In this document: one piece after another, positions 17,391 to 27,850 of the stretch
Layout: each line of letters starts with the position of its first letter
Numbering within the stretch: position 1 is the first letter of the stretch
Source of the DNA: Methyloversatilis sp.
Lineage (GTDB): Bacteria > Pseudomonadota > Gammaproteobacteria > Burkholderiales > Rhodocyclaceae
Length of the DNA: 51,013 bases
NCBI GenBank assembly: GCA_016791045.1
Contig: JAEUNO010000041.1
Location: forward strand, 1 to 51,013
Direction of reading: 5' to 3'
Notes under the pieces: model-generated
What the model was told of the DNA's origin: nothing
Seen by the model: only the letters and a program-made list of their open reading frames with translations
The model's database searches: none
Translations under genes and position numbers: made by a program

Positions 17391-20300
17391 TCAGGGCGGC
17401 AGGAATGGTCTGCGAGGCCGACGCATCAGGTAGTACGCGGCCGGTATCACCAGCATGGACAGCAGCGGTGCGGTGATCATGCCACCCACCATGGGTGCCG
17501 CGATGCGTCGCATGACCTCGCTGCCGGTGCCCCCGCCCCACATGATGGGGAGCAGGCCGGCCAGAATCACTGCCACGGTCATCGCCTTGGGCCGCACGCG
17601 CAGCACGGCCCCTTCGCGGATCGCATCCAGCAGATCGGCCTCGCTGGTCATGTTCCGGTCGATGCGCGCTGTCCATGCCTGCCTGAGGTAGAGCAGCATG
17701 ATCACGCCGAATTCGGCTGCTACGCCCGCGAGCGCGATGAAACCCACGACACCCGCCACCGACAGGTTGTAGCCAAGGCCGAGCAGCAGCCAGATCCCGC
17801 CGACGAGGGCAAAGGGCAGTGTCGCCATCAGCAGCAGTGCTTCGCCGAAGTGCTTGAAGGTCAGGTACAGCAGCACCAAGATGATGAGTAGCGTGAAGGG
17901 CACGACCAGTTTGAGCTTGGCGCTGGCGCGTTCGAGAAACTCGAATTGACCCGACCACGACACCGAGTAGCCCGGCGGCAGTTTCACCTGATCGACCACC
18001 GTTTGCTGCATCTCGCGCACCGCGGTGCCGAGGTCACGACCACGCAGATCGACGTACACGAACCCCGCCAGGCGAGCGTTCTCACTGCGCAGCATCGGCG
18101 GGCCATCGTCGATGCGAATGTCGGCTACGTCACCGAGCACAAGCAACTGCCCTCTCGGCGTCACGACAGGCAGGCTGCGCAAGCGGTTCAGCGAGTCCCG
18201 TAACTCGCGCGGATATCGCACGTTGATCGGGTAGCGCTGCAAGCCCTCGATGGTCTCACCGATATTCATGCCACCCACGGCGCTGGCCACCACCGACTGC
18301 ACGTCAGACATGTTGAGTCCGTAGCGCGCCGCGCGCTCGCGCTTGATATCCACATTGACATAACGTCCACCGGTCAGGCGCTCGGCAAAGGCGCTGGTGA
18401 CGCCGGGCACCTGCTTGACCGCCTGCTCGATTTCGCCCGTGAGCCGGTTGATGACGGATAGATCACTGCCGAGCACCTTTACGCCGACCGGACTCTTGAT
18501 GCCAGTGGCCAGCATGTCGAGACGGTTGCGGATCGGCGGAATCCAGATGTTCGTCAATCCGGGTACGCGCACGGTCCTGTCAAGTTCCTCGACGAGCTTC
18601 TCGGGGGTCATGCCGACCCTCCACTCGCCTTTTGGCTTGAACTGGATGATGGTTTCGAACATCACCAGCGGTGCCGGATCGGTTGCAGTCATGGCTCTGC
18701 CGGCCTTGCCGTAGACCGTGGCCACCTCGGGCACCGCCTTGATCAGCCGGTCCGTTTGCTGCAGCAATTGAGCCGCCTTGCCTGCCGACATGCCTGGCAA
18801 GGCACTTGGCATGTACAGCAGGTCGCCTTCGTCGAGCGGCGGCATGAACTCGCTGCCCAGTTGCTGCAAGGGCCACCAACTGGCCGCCATGAACACCATT
18901 GCGACGGCGATGGTCGCCTTGGGAAAACGCAGCGCAATTTCGAGCAGGGGTCTGTAGAGAGCGACAAAGAAGCGATTGATCGGGTTCTTCTGCTCGTCCG
19001 GGATGCGGCCCCGGATCAGATAACCCATCAGCACCGGAATCAGCGTCACCGCAAGCCCCGCACTTGCCGCCATGGCATAGGTTTTGGTGAAGGCCAGCGG
19101 CGAGAACAGCTTTCCTTCCTGCGCCTCCAGGGTGAAGATCGGCACGAAGGAGAGGGTGATGATGAGCAAGGAGAAAAACAGCGCCGGGCCCACCTCGGCA
19201 GCAGCGTCTCCGATCACCCGCCAGCGGGTCTCGCCCTGCAATTGCTCCCCCGGATGAGCGTGATTCCATTCCTCCAGGTGCTTGTGTGCGTTTTCGATCA
19301 TGACCACCGCCGCATCAACCATCGCGCCGATGGCGATGGCGATGCCGCCCAGTGACATGATATTGGCGTTGACTCCTTGCCAGTGCATGACGATGAAGGC
19401 CGCCAGAATGCCGAGGGGCAACGAGACGATGGCCACCAGAGCCGAACGCAGGTGAAACAGAAACAGCACACACACCACGGCCACGACAGCAAACTCCTCA
19501 AGCAGCTTGTGGCTAAGGTTCTCGATGGCCCGCACGATGAGCCCCGAGCGGTCGTAGGTGGGCACGATCTCGACGCCTTGTGGCAGGCTCGTTTTCAAGG
19601 CAGCCAGTTTGGCCTTGACTGCGTCGATGGTGGTCAACGCGTTCTCGCCAGACCGCATGACGACGATGCCGCCCACCGCTTCACCCTCGCCGTCCAGCTC
19701 ACCGATTCCGCGCCGCATCTCGGGGCCGATCTGCACGTGGGCCACATCGCCCAGCAAAACGGATACGCCTGCCTCGGTGGTCATGAGTGGAATGGCCCGG
19801 AAGTCGTCCAGGGTTTGCAGATACCCGGAGGCACGCACCATGAACTCGGCTTCACCCATTTCCAGCACCGAGCCACCCACTTCCTGATTGGCAAGGCGAA
19901 TCGCCGCGATCACCTTGCCGTGGGGAATACGGTATGCGGCCAGTTTGTCGGGATCGAGCACCACCTGGTATTGCCGCACCATGCCACCAATGGTGGCCAC
20001 CTCGGCCACGCCGGGTACGGTCTTGAGCTCGTATTTCAGGAACCAGTCCTGCAGGCTGCGCAATTGCGACAGGTCCTGCCTGCCTGATGTGTCGATCAGC
20101 GCGTACTGGTAGATCCAGCCCACCCCGGTTGCATCCGGCCCAAGCGCCGAGCTGGCTCCCGGCGGCAGGCGCGACTGCACCTGGTTGAGGTACTCCAGTA
20201 CCCTAGAGCGCGCCCAGTACAGGTCTGTTCCGTCCTTGAACAGCACGTAGACGTAGCTGTCGCCAAAGAATGAGTAGCCGCGCACGACCCGCGCGCCCGG

Positions 20301-20528
20301 CACCGACAGCATGGTGGTGGTCAGCGGATAGGTCACCTGGTTCTCGACCAGTTGCGGCGCCTGCCCCGGCCAAGAGGTGCGGATGATCACCTGGGTGTCC
20401 GACAGATCGGGCAGGGCGTCGAGCGGCGTGCGAAGCACAGATACCAAACCCCAGACCGCCAGCAATACGGTGGCGATCAGGACCAGAAAGCGGTTCGCGA
20501 TCGACCAATGGATCAGACGGGCAATCAT
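17391..20528 (-). CDS. cusA: copper/silver efflux RND transporter CusA
   Basis: Inner membrane heavy-metal-efflux RND pump of 1045 residues that exports Cu(I)/Ag(I) across the envelope with CusB and CusC using proton flux. The three periplasmic methionines that bind copper in E. coli CusA fall at exactly the same positions here: M573 (LLYMPS), M623 (VMFETI) and M672 (LDMLATG). This makes Cu/Ag specificity far more likely than Co/Zn/Cd (CzcA type). The first helix (residues 10-30) and [11 protein letters not shown] are typical of the family. The ATG overlaps the cusB stop by four bases. It is the last gene of the operon and ends 61 bp from tRNA-Leu. Confidence 0.96.
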   Translation of the reverse strand: MIARLIHWSIANRFLVLIATVLLAVWGLVSVLRTPLDALPDLSDTQVIIRTSWPGQAPQLVENQVTYPLTTTMLSVPGARVVRGYSFFGDSYVYVLFKDGTDLYWARSRVLEYLNQVQSRLPPGASSALGPDATGVGWIYQYALIDTSGRQDLSQLRSLQDWFLKYELKTVPGVAEVATIGGMVRQYQVVLDPDKLAAYRIPHGKVIAAIRLANQEVGGSVLEMGEAEFMVRASGYLQTLDDFRAIPLMTTEAGVSVLLGDVAHVQIGPEMRRGIGELDGEGEAVGGIVVMRSGENALTTIDAVKAKLAALKTSLPQGVEIVPTYDRSGLIVRAIENLSHKLLEEFAVVAVVCVLFLFHLRSALVAIVSLPLGILAAFIVMHWQGVNANIMSLGGIAIAIGAMVDAAVVMIENAHKHLEEWNHAHPGEQLQGETRWRVIGDAAAEVGPALFFSLLIITLSFVPIFTLEAQEGKLFSPLAFTKTYAMAASAGLAVTLIPVLMGYLIRGRIPDEQKNPINRFFVALYRPLLEIALRFPKATIAVAMVFMAASWWPLQQLGSEFMPPLDEGDLLYMPSALPGMSAGKAAQLLQQTDRLIKAVPEVATVYGKAGRAMTATDPAPLVMFETIIQFKPKGEWRVGMTPEKLVEELDRTVRVPGLTNIWIPPIRNRLDMLATGIKSPVGVKVLGSDLSVINRLTGEIEQAVKQVPGVTSAFAERLTGGRYVNVDIKRERAARYGLNMSDVQSVVASAVGGMNIGETIEGLQRYPINVRYPRELRDSLNRLRSLPVVTPRGQLLVLGDVADIRIDDGPPMLRSENARLAGFVYVDLRGRDLGTAVREMQQTVVDQVKLPPGYSVSWSGQFEFLERASAKLKLVVPFTLLIILVLLYLTFKHFGEALLLMATLPFALVGGIWLLLGLGYNLSVAGVVGFIALAGVAAEFGVIMLLYLRQAWTARIDRNMTSEADLLDAIREGAVLRVRPKAMTVAVILAGLLPIMWGGGTGSEVMRRIAAPMVGGMITAPLLSMLVIPAAYYLMRRPRRPFLPP

Positions 20529-22153
20529 CGCGCGCCTCCCGACTGGTCACCATGGCGCGTTTGCCATCTGACGATCAGCGGTGCGCCGCCATCCTGCACG
20601 CGGAACTCGATGTCGATATCGCTCCCGGCAGATGGTTTGGGTAAGGCAAGATCTGGAGCCCACGTGAATTCCATGGTCATGCCCGGCCATCGCAAGGCGG
20701 GTATTTCTGGATGCGTCAGCGTGAGGGTGTCACCGCTCACGGCCTCCACCCGCGCGATTGTCTGATAGGTCCGCTGTGCGGCGCTCATCGACCCTTGCGC
20801 TTCGCCCGAAGACAAGCGCGCCTCAACACCTTTCAGGCTGGCCTCCGAATCAATGAGGAACTGGCCGGACAGCACGATTTTCTGGCCCTGGCCAAGCCCT
20901 GCCAGAATTTCCGTCTGGCCGCCCTGTTCGTGACCGACCTGCACCTCGATCGGACGAAATGTCCCGTCCTCTTCGACTGCCATGACCAGCGTGCGCTTGC
21001 CGGTGCGAACCAGCGCTTCGGAAGGCACCAGCAGCGCAGGGCGCGCTTGACCGCCGGCGAGTTGCATCTGCATGAACATGCCGGGCACCAGCTTGCCTGC
21101 CGGATTGGTCAGGACCATGCGCGCCTTGCGCGTGCGTGTCGCCGGATCGACCTCGGGCAGCAAGGCCTGCACCCGTCCATGGAACACCTCACCCGGCAAT
21201 GCCGGGGTTTGCGCTGCCACCTGTGCGCCTTCGACAAGCTGCGCCGCCTGGCTCTCCGGCACTTCGGCCTGCACCCAGACATTGGAAAGATCGTTGATGC
21301 GCAGAAGCGGCATGCCCATCATCGCCGTACTGCCCTCACGCGTCATCAGTTCGGTGACCACGCCACTGGCGGGGGCGACCAGGGTCATGCGGGCCTGCAC
21401 CTGCCCCGTACGTTCGACCAAGGCGATCTGCGCTTCGCTCATGCCGGCTTGACGCATACGCTGACGGGCTGCTTCAGCGAGTGACTCCAATCCGCGTCCC
21501 TGCAAGCGTCTGGCGGTCAGATAGTCCTCTTGCACCGCCACCCAGTCCGGCACGTAAATATCCAGCAGCGGCTGCCCTTTGCGGACGTGATCCAGTTCCG
21601 CCCGAACATGCAGCTTCTCGATGAAGCCGGTCGCGCGCGCCTGCACCGCAACCTGGCCGCGTTCATTCCAGGCCACGGTGCCCACCGCTGAAACTCCGGG
21701 TACAAGCTGACCTGAAACGACTTCGCCCGTACGCAGCCCGAAATTCTGCTGAATGCGCGAACTGACCGTGAGCGTGCCGCTGTCGGCACCCGCGGCGCCC
21801 GCGTAGGCGGGGACCAGCATCATGTCCATGAAGGGCGACTTTGCCGGCGCGTCGAACTTCTGACCTGGAACCATTGGGTCGTGGTAGTGAAGGACTCTGC
21901 GACCGGTGACCGGATCGACATCACCCGCCTTGAGACCCGACTCGATGTGGCGCCGTGTCGCCGCTTCGCCCTCGGGTATCCCCCATGTAGCAGGGTCGAC
22001 GCCGGCACCCGCGGACGGGCTCCCGTCCCCCGCGGTCTCCGGCATCGGCGCGTGCGCCATTCCGCGCTCGATGCCCAGTCGGTAAAGGCCCAGACCGCCT
22101 GCGCCGAGTACTCCGATCGCGAGGAAGACGACCACAATGGTTCTTCTGTTCAT
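20525..22153 (-). CDS. cusB: CusB membrane fusion protein with fused CusF-like copper-binding domain
   Basis: A 542-residue periplasmic adaptor linking CusA to CusC. After a membrane anchor (about 5-27) comes a heavy-metal-binding domain (YHDPMVPG ... [12 protein letters not shown], residues about 90-120), then barrel-sandwich and alpha-hairpin parts. The C-terminus, from about residue 455, is a CusF-type domain: H481, W489, M492 and M494 (in [18 protein letters not shown]) have exactly the spacing of CusF H36, W44, M47 and M49, which bind Cu(I) with a tryptophan contact. The metallochaperone is therefore fused to the adaptor. The start at 22153 forms an ATGA overlap with cusC; an open frame to 22249 is only cusC in another frame. 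Confidence 0.94.
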   Translation of the reverse strand: MNRRTIVVVFLAIGVLGAGGLGLYRLGIERGMAHAPMPETAGDGSPSAGAGVDPATWGIPEGEAATRRHIESGLKAGDVDPVTGRRVLHYHDPMVPGQKFDAPAKSPFMDMMLVPAYAGAAGADSGTLTVSSRIQQNFGLRTGEVVSGQLVPGVSAVGTVAWNERGQVAVQARATGFIEKLHVRAELDHVRKGQPLLDIYVPDWVAVQEDYLTARRLQGRGLESLAEAARQRMRQAGMSEAQIALVERTGQVQARMTLVAPASGVVTELMTREGSTAMMGMPLLRINDLSNVWVQAEVPESQAAQLVEGAQVAAQTPALPGEVFHGRVQALLPEVDPATRTRKARMVLTNPAGKLVPGMFMQMQLAGGQARPALLVPSEALVRTGKRTLVMAVEEDGTFRPIEVQVGHEQGGQTEILAGLGQGQKIVLSGQFLIDSEASLKGVEARLSSGEAQGSMSAAQRTYQTIARVEAVSGDTLTLTHPEIPALRWPGMTMEFTWAPDLALPKPSAGSDIDIEFRVQDGGAPLIVRWQTRHGDQSGGAR

Positions 22154-23517
22154 GGCATGGGCTCCTGCGCAAGGTGGTTCGAAGGTGTCGGCGGTACGGC
22201 ATGCGCGGACAGATCCTCCGGTATCAGAAACGTCAGCTCGGCCCACCACGCGGCAGTCTGCCTCTCGATGCGCAGTCGATCGAGCGCAGTGTCAGTCACC
22301 ATGCGGCGCGCTTCGAGAACGGCGGCAAGGGACGCCTTGCCGCCCCGAAACGCGGCCGACACCGCGTCGACGCGCTCGGTCGCAAGCGGGATCAGCGTGT
22401 TGTCGTAGTCCGCCAGACGGCGGAGGCTGCTTTGCCAGTTGGCGAGCAGGCGTTGCAGCTCGAACAGATGTTCGCGCCGCATCTCTTCGCGTTCGGAGCG
22501 GACCTGTTCTACCTGTTCCAGTCGGGCCGCCAGTTCGCGGTCCTGTCGCCCGGTCTGATTCCACTGCAACGGAATGGAAACGCCCAGTGACACCATGTCG
22601 CCGAACACGCTGCCCCGCTTGCTGTACATCACCGACCAGCTCCAGTCGGCGCTTTTTTCCTGTCTTGCCACCTCGGCCGTGGCGAGCGCGACGTGTTCGC
22701 GCGCATTCATGAGCGCGATGTCTGGATGCTGATCGATTTCATGCGCCAGCGCGTGTTCTGCCAGACGGGTGCTGTCGATCCCGGGGGGGGCTCCGAGGGG
22801 CTTTGCTCCCGCATCGCCCACCCAGCGCTGCAAAAGTGCTCTCGCGTTGTCGAGGTCGGCGCGCACCTCGTGCAGTCGATCATCGATGCGTGCGATTGCC
22901 GCGCGGGCTGACAACACGTCGGCCAGCGGGCTGCGGCCGCCGCGGTAGGCCGATTCAACCCCGGCACTGATGCTGACTGTTTCCTCACGCTGACGTTGCA
23001 GCAGTTCGAGCATCTGCTCGAGGAAGTAGCGTTCGAACCAGGCGCGGGCGGTTTGCGTGCGCAGTCGGGCCAGCAGCGTGGATCGCGTCGCCAGAGCGGC
23101 GTCGGCTTCGCGTTCGTAGCGGGCGCTGCGCGCCTGACGCTTTTCAGCTCTGGTGAAGGTCTGCGCCAGTCCGACCGAGCGCATCGTCATGGGCTCATCC
23201 GTCAGGCTGTAGCGTCCCGAGCCCTCAACGGGCAGGTTGTCGACCGACAGGCGCAAGACGGGGTCAGGCAGACTCCCGCTTGCAACGGCCATTTCCCGGG
23301 CTGCCCGGGCCGCCGCATGCTGTGCCTGAAGCGTCGCGGATCTAGCCTGTGCCTCATCCAGCGCGGCCTGCAATGTCAGCGAAGGCTGTGTCATCGCAGG
23401 ATTGACGAGGCCGAGCGACAGCATGACCACCGCGAGCACTGCGAACCCGCGACGCCCGCATTGACGGGCGTGATGAACGGGTGGCCCACTGGCCTCCCGG
23501 GTGAGAAGGATATGCAT
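22150..23517 (-). CDS. cusC: outer membrane efflux protein of the TolC/CusC family
   Basis: A 455-residue outer membrane channel protein with an N-terminal hydrophobic export signal (about residues 25-45) and the TolC repeat organisation: two long helical halves beginning SLTLQAALDEAQAR and PDIALMNAREHVALA. It should form the trimeric exit duct for CusA-CusB. It belongs to the CzcC/CusC-type set without an obvious lipobox. The start at 23517 has GGAG eight bases upstream; the frame is open to 23604. The stop overlaps the cusB ATG. It follows a small Cys-rich protein by 102 bp. Confidence 0.88.
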   Translation of the reverse strand: MHILLTREASGPPVHHARQCGRRGFAVLAVVMLSLGLVNPAMTQPSLTLQAALDEAQARSATLQAQHAAARAAREMAVASGSLPDPVLRLSVDNLPVEGSGRYSLTDEPMTMRSVGLAQTFTRAEKRQARSARYEREADAALATRSTLLARLRTQTARAWFERYFLEQMLELLQRQREETVSISAGVESAYRGGRSPLADVLSARAAIARIDDRLHEVRADLDNARALLQRWVGDAGAKPLGAPPGIDSTRLAEHALAHEIDQHPDIALMNAREHVALATAEVARQEKSADWSWSVMYSKRGSVFGDMVSLGVSIPLQWNQTGRQDRELAARLEQVEQVRSEREEMRREHLFELQRLLANWQSSLRRLADYDNTLIPLATERVDAVSAAFRGGKASLAAVLEARRMVTDTALDRLRIERQTAAWWAELTFLIPEDLSAHAVPPTPSNHLAQEPMP

Positions 23518-23619
23518 CAGCGAACTCCATGCGTGATGAAGGCCTTCGCGAATGCCTGTGCGAAAGCCAGACCCTGCCGACCTCGAAAAGGTCGACAGCT
23601 GCATTTCAGTTACATGGGG

Positions 23620-23970
23620 TCAGTTGAAGGAGGGCGGTCGCCAGACTGCAGCGAGTGGATCCGACGTGACTGGTGACGTCTTCGATGGCACGCAACCGGA
23701 TGGCGGTGCGGTAGGAAGGTGGGCGTCAAACGCGGGAAGGAGGCCGATGCCCGATGCGCAGCAAGACCGTTCCATCTTGCAGGACATGCCTGTTTTGGCA
23801 GCAATCTCGGGATCGTTGCAGCAATCAGCGACGACCTGGACAAACGCCTCCGACGAGGCGGACGCCGCTGCATCGTGCTTCATGGGACACGTATCCTGAA
23901 GCCCGAGCGCACTTGCGCTGCCCTGAAAGGCAACGAAGAGCGAAAGCAGCAGGACCACCAGATGTCTCAT
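23620..23970 (-). CDS. Cys-rich exported protein heading the cus operon
   Basis: A 116-residue protein with a signal peptide (MRHLVVLLLSLFVAFQGSASA). The mature part carries CPMKHD, then VADCCNDPEIAAKTG and MSCKMERSCCASG: seven cysteines in about 50 residues (eight in the mature protein, counting one nearer the C-terminus), plus Met and His. This is typical of a periplasmic soft-metal-binding protein. I do not recognise a named family; similar small Cys-rich proteins precede heavy-metal RND operons in Betaproteobacteria. It lies 102 bp upstream of cusC on the same strand and is probably the first gene of the operon, with a suggested role in binding copper or silver in the periplasm. Confidence 0.72.
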   Translation of the reverse strand: MRHLVVLLLSLFVAFQGSASALGLQDTCPMKHDAAASASSEAFVQVVADCCNDPEIAAKTGMSCKMERSCCASGIGLLPAFDAHLPTAPPSGCVPSKTSPVTSDPLAAVWRPPSFN

Positions 23971-24065
23971 CTTCCCATTCTATCAAGCCCGACCTTTTCA
24001 ACGATAGGTGCGTGCCCATTTTCGCGAGCCGAGCCGGCGGCTCACCGGGGTCACGGTCAGTACAT

Positions 24066-24689
24066 TCAGACCTTCCGTGCGACCATCCCGATCAGTGCCG
24101 AATGCCCGCGGTGTGCGAGGCCTTCGTCCAGCTCCGATTCATATTCCTGCAGGCACTCCAGCTCGAAGTCGCCGAAGGCCTCGCTCAGCAGCGCGGCGGT
24201 GTACAGGTTTTCGACCGCCGACGGGCCGCCGGTGCCGTAGTCGAGCTGCTTGGGCGTGTAGCCCTGCAGCACGATGCAGCCGCCCGGCCTGAGCGTGCGC
24301 TTCATGTTGTCGAACAGCGCCCGACGCTCGTCCGGCGCGGCGAACTGGATGAAGATGCCGACCACCAGATCGAAGGCTTCGTCCGGATAGGTCCAGCGCA
24401 GCGCGTCGGCCAGCGCGAAATCAACGCTGACGCCGCGCGCGGCGGCGAGTGTCGCCGCCTTGTCGAGTGCGACCGGCGACAATTCGGTCGCGGTCACGTC
24501 CAGCCCCCGTTCCGCCAGCCAGACCGCGTTGCGGCCTTCGCCGTCGGCGATGCTCAGCGCGCGCTGGCCGGGCAGCAGCAGTGCGGACTGCGACTGCAGG
24601 AAGCGGTTCGGCGCGGTGCCGAACAGATAGGCCTGGCCCGCAGCGCGGTACTTGTCGGACCAGAAATCCTGTGCATCGTGATGGCTCAT
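24066..24689 (-). CDS. class I SAM-dependent methyltransferase
   Basis: A 207-residue Rossmann-fold methyltransferase. It begins with FWSDKYRAAG, then motif I as LSIADGEGRNAVWLAERGLDV (the usual GxGxG is replaced by DGEGRN, as in the TehB-like group), an acidic TELSP end of strand 2, and the motif-IV-like DLVVGIFIQF. Similar proteins are annotated as SAM methyltransferases or, loosely, as tellurite-resistance proteins. The substrate is unknown. It starts 19 bp after the ribA stop, so it is likely co-transcribed with ribA. Confidence 0.85.
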   Translation of the reverse strand: MSHHDAQDFWSDKYRAAGQAYLFGTAPNRFLQSQSALLLPGQRALSIADGEGRNAVWLAERGLDVTATELSPVALDKAATLAAARGVSVDFALADALRWTYPDEAFDLVVGIFIQFAAPDERRALFDNMKRTLRPGGCIVLQGYTPKQLDYGTGGPSAVENLYTAALLSEAFGDFELECLQEYESELDEGLAHRGHSALIGMVARKV

Positions 24690-24708
24690 GAGGGCGGGTC
24701 GGTATGCA

Positions 24709-25398
24709 TCAATCCTGCAGGTGACCCATGCGATGGGCCTTGGTCGACAGATAGCGGTGATTCAGCGGATTGGCGCCGGCGTGCAGCGGAATGCGCTCGA
24801 TCACCTCGATCTGCTGCGCCTCGAGCGCGCGCACCTTCAGCGGGTTGTTGGTCAGGAGGCGGGCCTGGCGGATGCCCAGGCTCTGCACGATGTGCGCCGC
24901 GAAACGATAGTCGCGCGCATCGTCGGCGAAGCCCAGCATGCGGTTGGCGTCCACGGTGTCGGCGCCGGTGTCCTGCAGCGCATAGGCGCGGATCTTGTTG
25001 ATCAGGCCGATGCCGCGGCCCTCCTGGCGCAGATATACAAGCGCGCCGCGTCCTTCGGCCGCGATGGCACGCAGCGACGCCTCGAGCTGCGGGCCGCAGT
25101 CGCAGCGCAGGCTGAACAGCGTGTCGCCGGTCAGGCACTCGGAGTGCAGGCGCAGCAGCACCGGTGCGCCGTCCGAAAAGTCGCCCAGCGTCAGCGCGAC
25201 ATGTTCCAGCCCGGTGGCCGGGTCGGCATAGCCATGCAGCGCGAAGTCGGCGAAGCGGGTCGGCAGGCGGCACATGGCACCGGAAACGGCGGCCGGGCCG
25301 GCCGCTGCGGGCGCATCGGGTCCGCCGTGCCCGGTTGCGTCGCCCTGCGGCAACTGGCCGATGGCGCGGTATTTCTTTTCACTGGAGTGCGAGGTCAT
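24709..25398 (-). CDS. ribA: GTP cyclohydrolase II RibA
   Basis: A 229-residue cytoplasmic zinc enzyme that opens GTP in the first step of riboflavin synthesis. The zinc cysteines are in HSECLTGD and [21 protein letters not shown] holds the catalytic Tyr/Arg region, and [10 protein letters not shown] is the conserved C-terminal motif. It is longer than the E. coli enzyme (196 residues) because of about 40 N-terminal residues rich in Gly/Ala/Pro. The start at 25398 is the first ATG with a plausible context; the frame is open to 25467, and an internal ATG in AMCRLPTRF would give the core enzyme only. It is followed by a methyltransferase gene. No FMN riboswitch was seen upstream. Confidence 0.93.
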   Translation of the reverse strand: MTSHSSEKKYRAIGQLPQGDATGHGGPDAPAAAGPAAVSGAMCRLPTRFADFALHGYADPATGLEHVALTLGDFSDGAPVLLRLHSECLTGDTLFSLRCDCGPQLEASLRAIAAEGRGALVYLRQEGRGIGLINKIRAYALQDTGADTVDANRMLGFADDARDYRFAAHIVQSLGIRQARLLTNNPLKVRALEAQQIEVIERIPLHAGANPLNHRYLSTKAHRMGHLQD

Positions 25399-25537
25399 CT
25401 GCTGCTTTGCTGGAAGTGGCCGGATCAACGCCGGAAACGGACAGGTCTCGTCCGTCTGCGGGGCCATAAGTATGGCGCAACTCGCGCGCTGTACGACAGC
25501 CCGCGATGCTGAAGCGCTGCCGGTTGTGCACGCCCGG

Positions 25538-26257
25538 TCAGGCTAGTCCATGCACGAGCACGGGCACCACAATCGATGTGATGACACCGTTCAATCCCAT
25601 TGCAAGCGCCGAAAAGGCGCCTGCGGTTTCACTGATCTGGAAGGCGCGTGCGGTACCGATGCCGTGTGCGCTCATGCCGATCGCGAAGCCGCGGATCGCA
25701 TCGTCCTGCGTGCCGGTCGTCTTCAGCAGCGCCGGCCCGATGACTGCGCCGACGATGCCGGTCAGCATGATGAGCACCGCGGTCAGCGACGGCAGTCCGC
25801 CGATCTTTTCCGAAATGCCCATGCCGATCGGCGAGGTGACCGACTTCGGCGCCAGCGAACGCAGCACCTGATCGCTGGCGCCGAAGGCTTCGGCGATCAG
25901 CCATACCGACACGACCGACACCACCGATCCGGTGACCAGCGCGAGCATCGACGCACCGAACAGCTTTTTCAGCCGTGGCCACTGCGCATACAGCGGCACC
26001 GCCAGCGCCACGGTGGCCGGGCCGAGCAGGAAGTGCACGAACTGCGCGCCCTCGAAATAGACCGCATAGGGTGTGCCGGTGAAGGTCAGGATGGCCACGA
26101 TGAGCGCCACCGCGATGGCAACCGGATTGGCCAGCGGATGAGAACCCAGCTTCACGTAGACCGCGTACGCCAACTGGTAGGCGAGCAGGGTGAGCGTCAG
26201 CCCGAGCAGCGGCGAAGTCGATAGATAGACCCACAGTTCGCGCAGTTCCGGGTTCAT
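25538..26257 (-). CDS. LrgB/CidB family membrane protein
   Basis: A 239-residue polytopic inner membrane protein with about seven hydrophobic segments and the conserved [20 protein letters not shown] and [14 protein letters not shown] motifs of the LrgB/YohK family. These act with small LrgA partners and have been linked to murein hydrolase control and to glycolate or pyruvate movement. Its ATG overlaps the stop of the LrgA-type gene upstream by four bases, so the two are translationally coupled. Confidence 0.9.
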   Translation of the reverse strand: MNPELRELWVYLSTSPLLGLTLTLLAYQLAYAVYVKLGSHPLANPVAIAVALIVAILTFTGTPYAVYFEGAQFVHFLLGPATVALAVPLYAQWPRLKKLFGASMLALVTGSVVSVVSVWLIAEAFGASDQVLRSLAPKSVTSPIGMGISEKIGGLPSLTAVLIMLTGIVGAVIGPALLKTTGTQDDAIRGFAIGMSAHGIGTARAFQISETAGAFSALAMGLNGVITSIVVPVLVHGLA

Positions 26258-26592
26258 CGCTGGCGGGCGGCGGCGCGCATGACGAAGGCGGTGACCAGCA
26301 GCGTGACGGCCGTGCTGAGCAGGATGGCGACGGTAATCGGCAGCCAGGCGGTGGCCAGCAGACCCAGGTGCGTCATGACCCCGGCGCCAGCGGGCACGAA
26401 CAGCAGCGACAGGTGCTGCAGCAGGCCGTTGGCGGTGTCGCGCAGCGCCGTGGGCACCTCTCCGCGGAGGACCAGCGCGGCAAACAGCAGCAGCATGCCG
26501 AGCACCGGTCCGGGAACCGGCAGGCGCAGCCACTGCACGACGGTTTCGCCGATCAGCTGGAACACGAGCAGGAGCGTGAGCGAGGCGAGCAT
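26254..26592 (-). CDS. LrgA/CidA family membrane protein
   Basis: A 112-residue holin-like inner membrane protein with four hydrophobic helices. The typical family stretch LPVPGPVLGMLLLF is present, as are FVPAGAGVM and the C-terminal helix. It is the first gene of the lrgAB-type pair; the stop overlaps the partner ATG. The two would form the membrane system that controls autolysis or small organic acid transport. Confidence 0.9.
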   Translation of the reverse strand: MLASLTLLLVFQLIGETVVQWLRLPVPGPVLGMLLLFAALVLRGEVPTALRDTANGLLQHLSLLFVPAGAGVMTHLGLLATAWLPITVAILLSTAVTLLVTAFVMRAAARQR

Positions 26593-26648
26593 GGGAGGCT
26601 GGGAAGGTTGTCGCCCCGGATTCTATCGATGTGCGCGTCACGCAAACG

Positions 26649-26672
26649 AAAAAGCCCCGCCAGCGGCGGGGC
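26649..26672 (-). terminator. intrinsic terminator of the ferric-iron binding protein gene
   Basis: On the minus strand GCCCCGCC pairs with GGCGGGGC around a 3-base loop and is followed by a run of T (26649-26653). It starts about 20 bases after the stop codon at 26694. Confidence 0.85.
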
Positions 26673-26693
26673 CTCTCGTCAAATGCGCGCCGC

Positions 26694-27722
26694 TCAGCGG
26701 TAGCCGGCGCGGTCGAACACCTTCTGTGCCTGGGCGGTGGTCTTCGCCAGTTCGCCGACGTTCAGCGTGTCCGGCTTGAAGCTGCCGAGCGACTTCAGTT
26801 CGGCATTCGACACCGGCACCGACGGCACCACCGGCCATTCGTTGTTGCCGTCGGCGAAGTAGGTCTGTGCGTCGTCCGACGCGAGATACTCGAGGAATTT
26901 CACTGCGGCGTCCTTGTTCGGTGCCGTCTTGAGCATGCCGCCACCCGACACGTTGATGTGCGTGCCGAACGACGACTGGTTCGGCCACACCACGCCGACC
27001 TTTTCCATCAGCGCCTGGTCTTCGCGTTTGGTCGAGCGCAGCAGCCGCACGAGGTAATAGGTATTGGACACCGCGACATCGCATTCGCCCGCCGCCACCG
27101 CCTTGATCTGATCGGTGTCGCCGCCCTTGGGCGAGCGGGCGAAGTTGGCCACCACGCCGCGCGCCCATTCTTCCGTCTTCGCCTCGCCGATGTGCTGGAT
27201 CAGCGCGGCGCCGAGCGAAATGTTGTACGGGTGGGCGCCGGAACGGGAACACACCTTGCCCTTGAGCGCAGGCTTGGCCAGGTCTTCGTAGTTGGCCACA
27301 TCGGCCGCCTTCAGCCTGAGCTTGTTGTAGACGATGACGCGCGCCCGGGTCGAAAAGGCGAACCAGTTCGACTCCGGATCGCGCAGATGCGCCGGGATGC
27401 GGCTTTCGAGCACCGCCGACTTCACCGGTGCGAACAGGCCGAAGCCGTCAGCCTGGGCGAGACGCGACGCATCGACCGTGATGAACACGTCGGCCGGGCT
27501 GTTCGCGCCTTCGTTGCGGATGCGCTCCAGCAGTTCTTCTTCCTTGCCTTCGATGCGGTTGATCTTGATGCCGGTCTGCCGCGTGAAATTTGCGTACAGC
27601 GCCTCGTCGGTCTGGTAGTGGCGGGCCGAGTAGAGGTTGAGCACCTTGTCCTGCGCGCCGGCGGGCGCAATCAGCAGGCCGGCACCGAGTGCGGCGGCCA
27701 GCCGGATCAGACGGGAAGTCAT
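26694..27722 (-). CDS. periplasmic ferric-iron binding protein (FbpA/FutA type)
   Basis: A 342-residue extracellular solute-binding protein of the ferric ABC uptake group. A signal peptide is present (MTSRLIRLAAALGAGLLIA ... AGAQ), then LNLYSARHYQTD with the early iron-site residues, and VSNTYYLVRLL with the paired tyrosines that ligate Fe(III). The start at 27722 has GGAG nine bases upstream; an ATG at 27734 is a weaker alternative. No permease or ATPase gene is adjacent, so those must be elsewhere. Its promoter region contains two direct repeats of TTCGCAATTGCA and is shared with a divergent gene carrying an iron-box palindrome, so regulation by iron through Fur is likely. Confidence 0.9.
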   Translation of the reverse strand: MTSRLIRLAAALGAGLLIAPAGAQDKVLNLYSARHYQTDEALYANFTRQTGIKINRIEGKEEELLERIRNEGANSPADVFITVDASRLAQADGFGLFAPVKSAVLESRIPAHLRDPESNWFAFSTRARVIVYNKLRLKAADVANYEDLAKPALKGKVCSRSGAHPYNISLGAALIQHIGEAKTEEWARGVVANFARSPKGGDTDQIKAVAAGECDVAVSNTYYLVRLLRSTKREDQALMEKVGVVWPNQSSFGTHINVSGGGMLKTAPNKDAAVKFLEYLASDDAQTYFADGNNEWPVVPSVPVSNAELKSLGSFKPDTLNVGELAKTTAQAQKVFDRAGYR

Positions 27723-27812
27723 CGAAAGCTCCATTGAGTACGGGTCATGCACATGCGGGCGGGGGCGGGAAATCCGTCCCGCCCGATGGCGGCGAAAACT
27801 TAACAGAAGTGA

Positions 27813-27841
27813 TTCGCAATTGCAAAGTGTTCGCAATTGCA
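27813..27841. repeat. direct repeat TTCGCAATTGCA x2, 17-bp period, between divergent promoters
   Basis: Identical 12-mers lie at 27813-27824 and 27830-27841, each containing the palindrome GCAATTGC. They fall within the spacer and -35 regions of the rightward promoter and upstream of the leftward iron-uptake gene, so they could bind a regulator of both. Confidence 0.7.
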
Positions 27842-27848
27842 CTATCTT
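27820..27848 (+). promoter_or_regulatory. candidate promoter of the DUF2325 gene
   Basis: TTGCAA at 27820-27825, a 17-bp spacer, and TATCTT at 27843-27848 give a fair sigma-70 match (4/6 each). The start would fall near 27855, inside the iron-box palindrome. Confidence 0.5.
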
Positions 27849-27850
27849 GA

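Noticed and set aside
17391-20528. Assignment of the RND pump as CzcA (Co/Zn/Cd)
   Set aside because: The three copper-binding methionines lie at 573, 623 and 672 exactly as in E. coli CusA, and the adaptor has a CusF domain.
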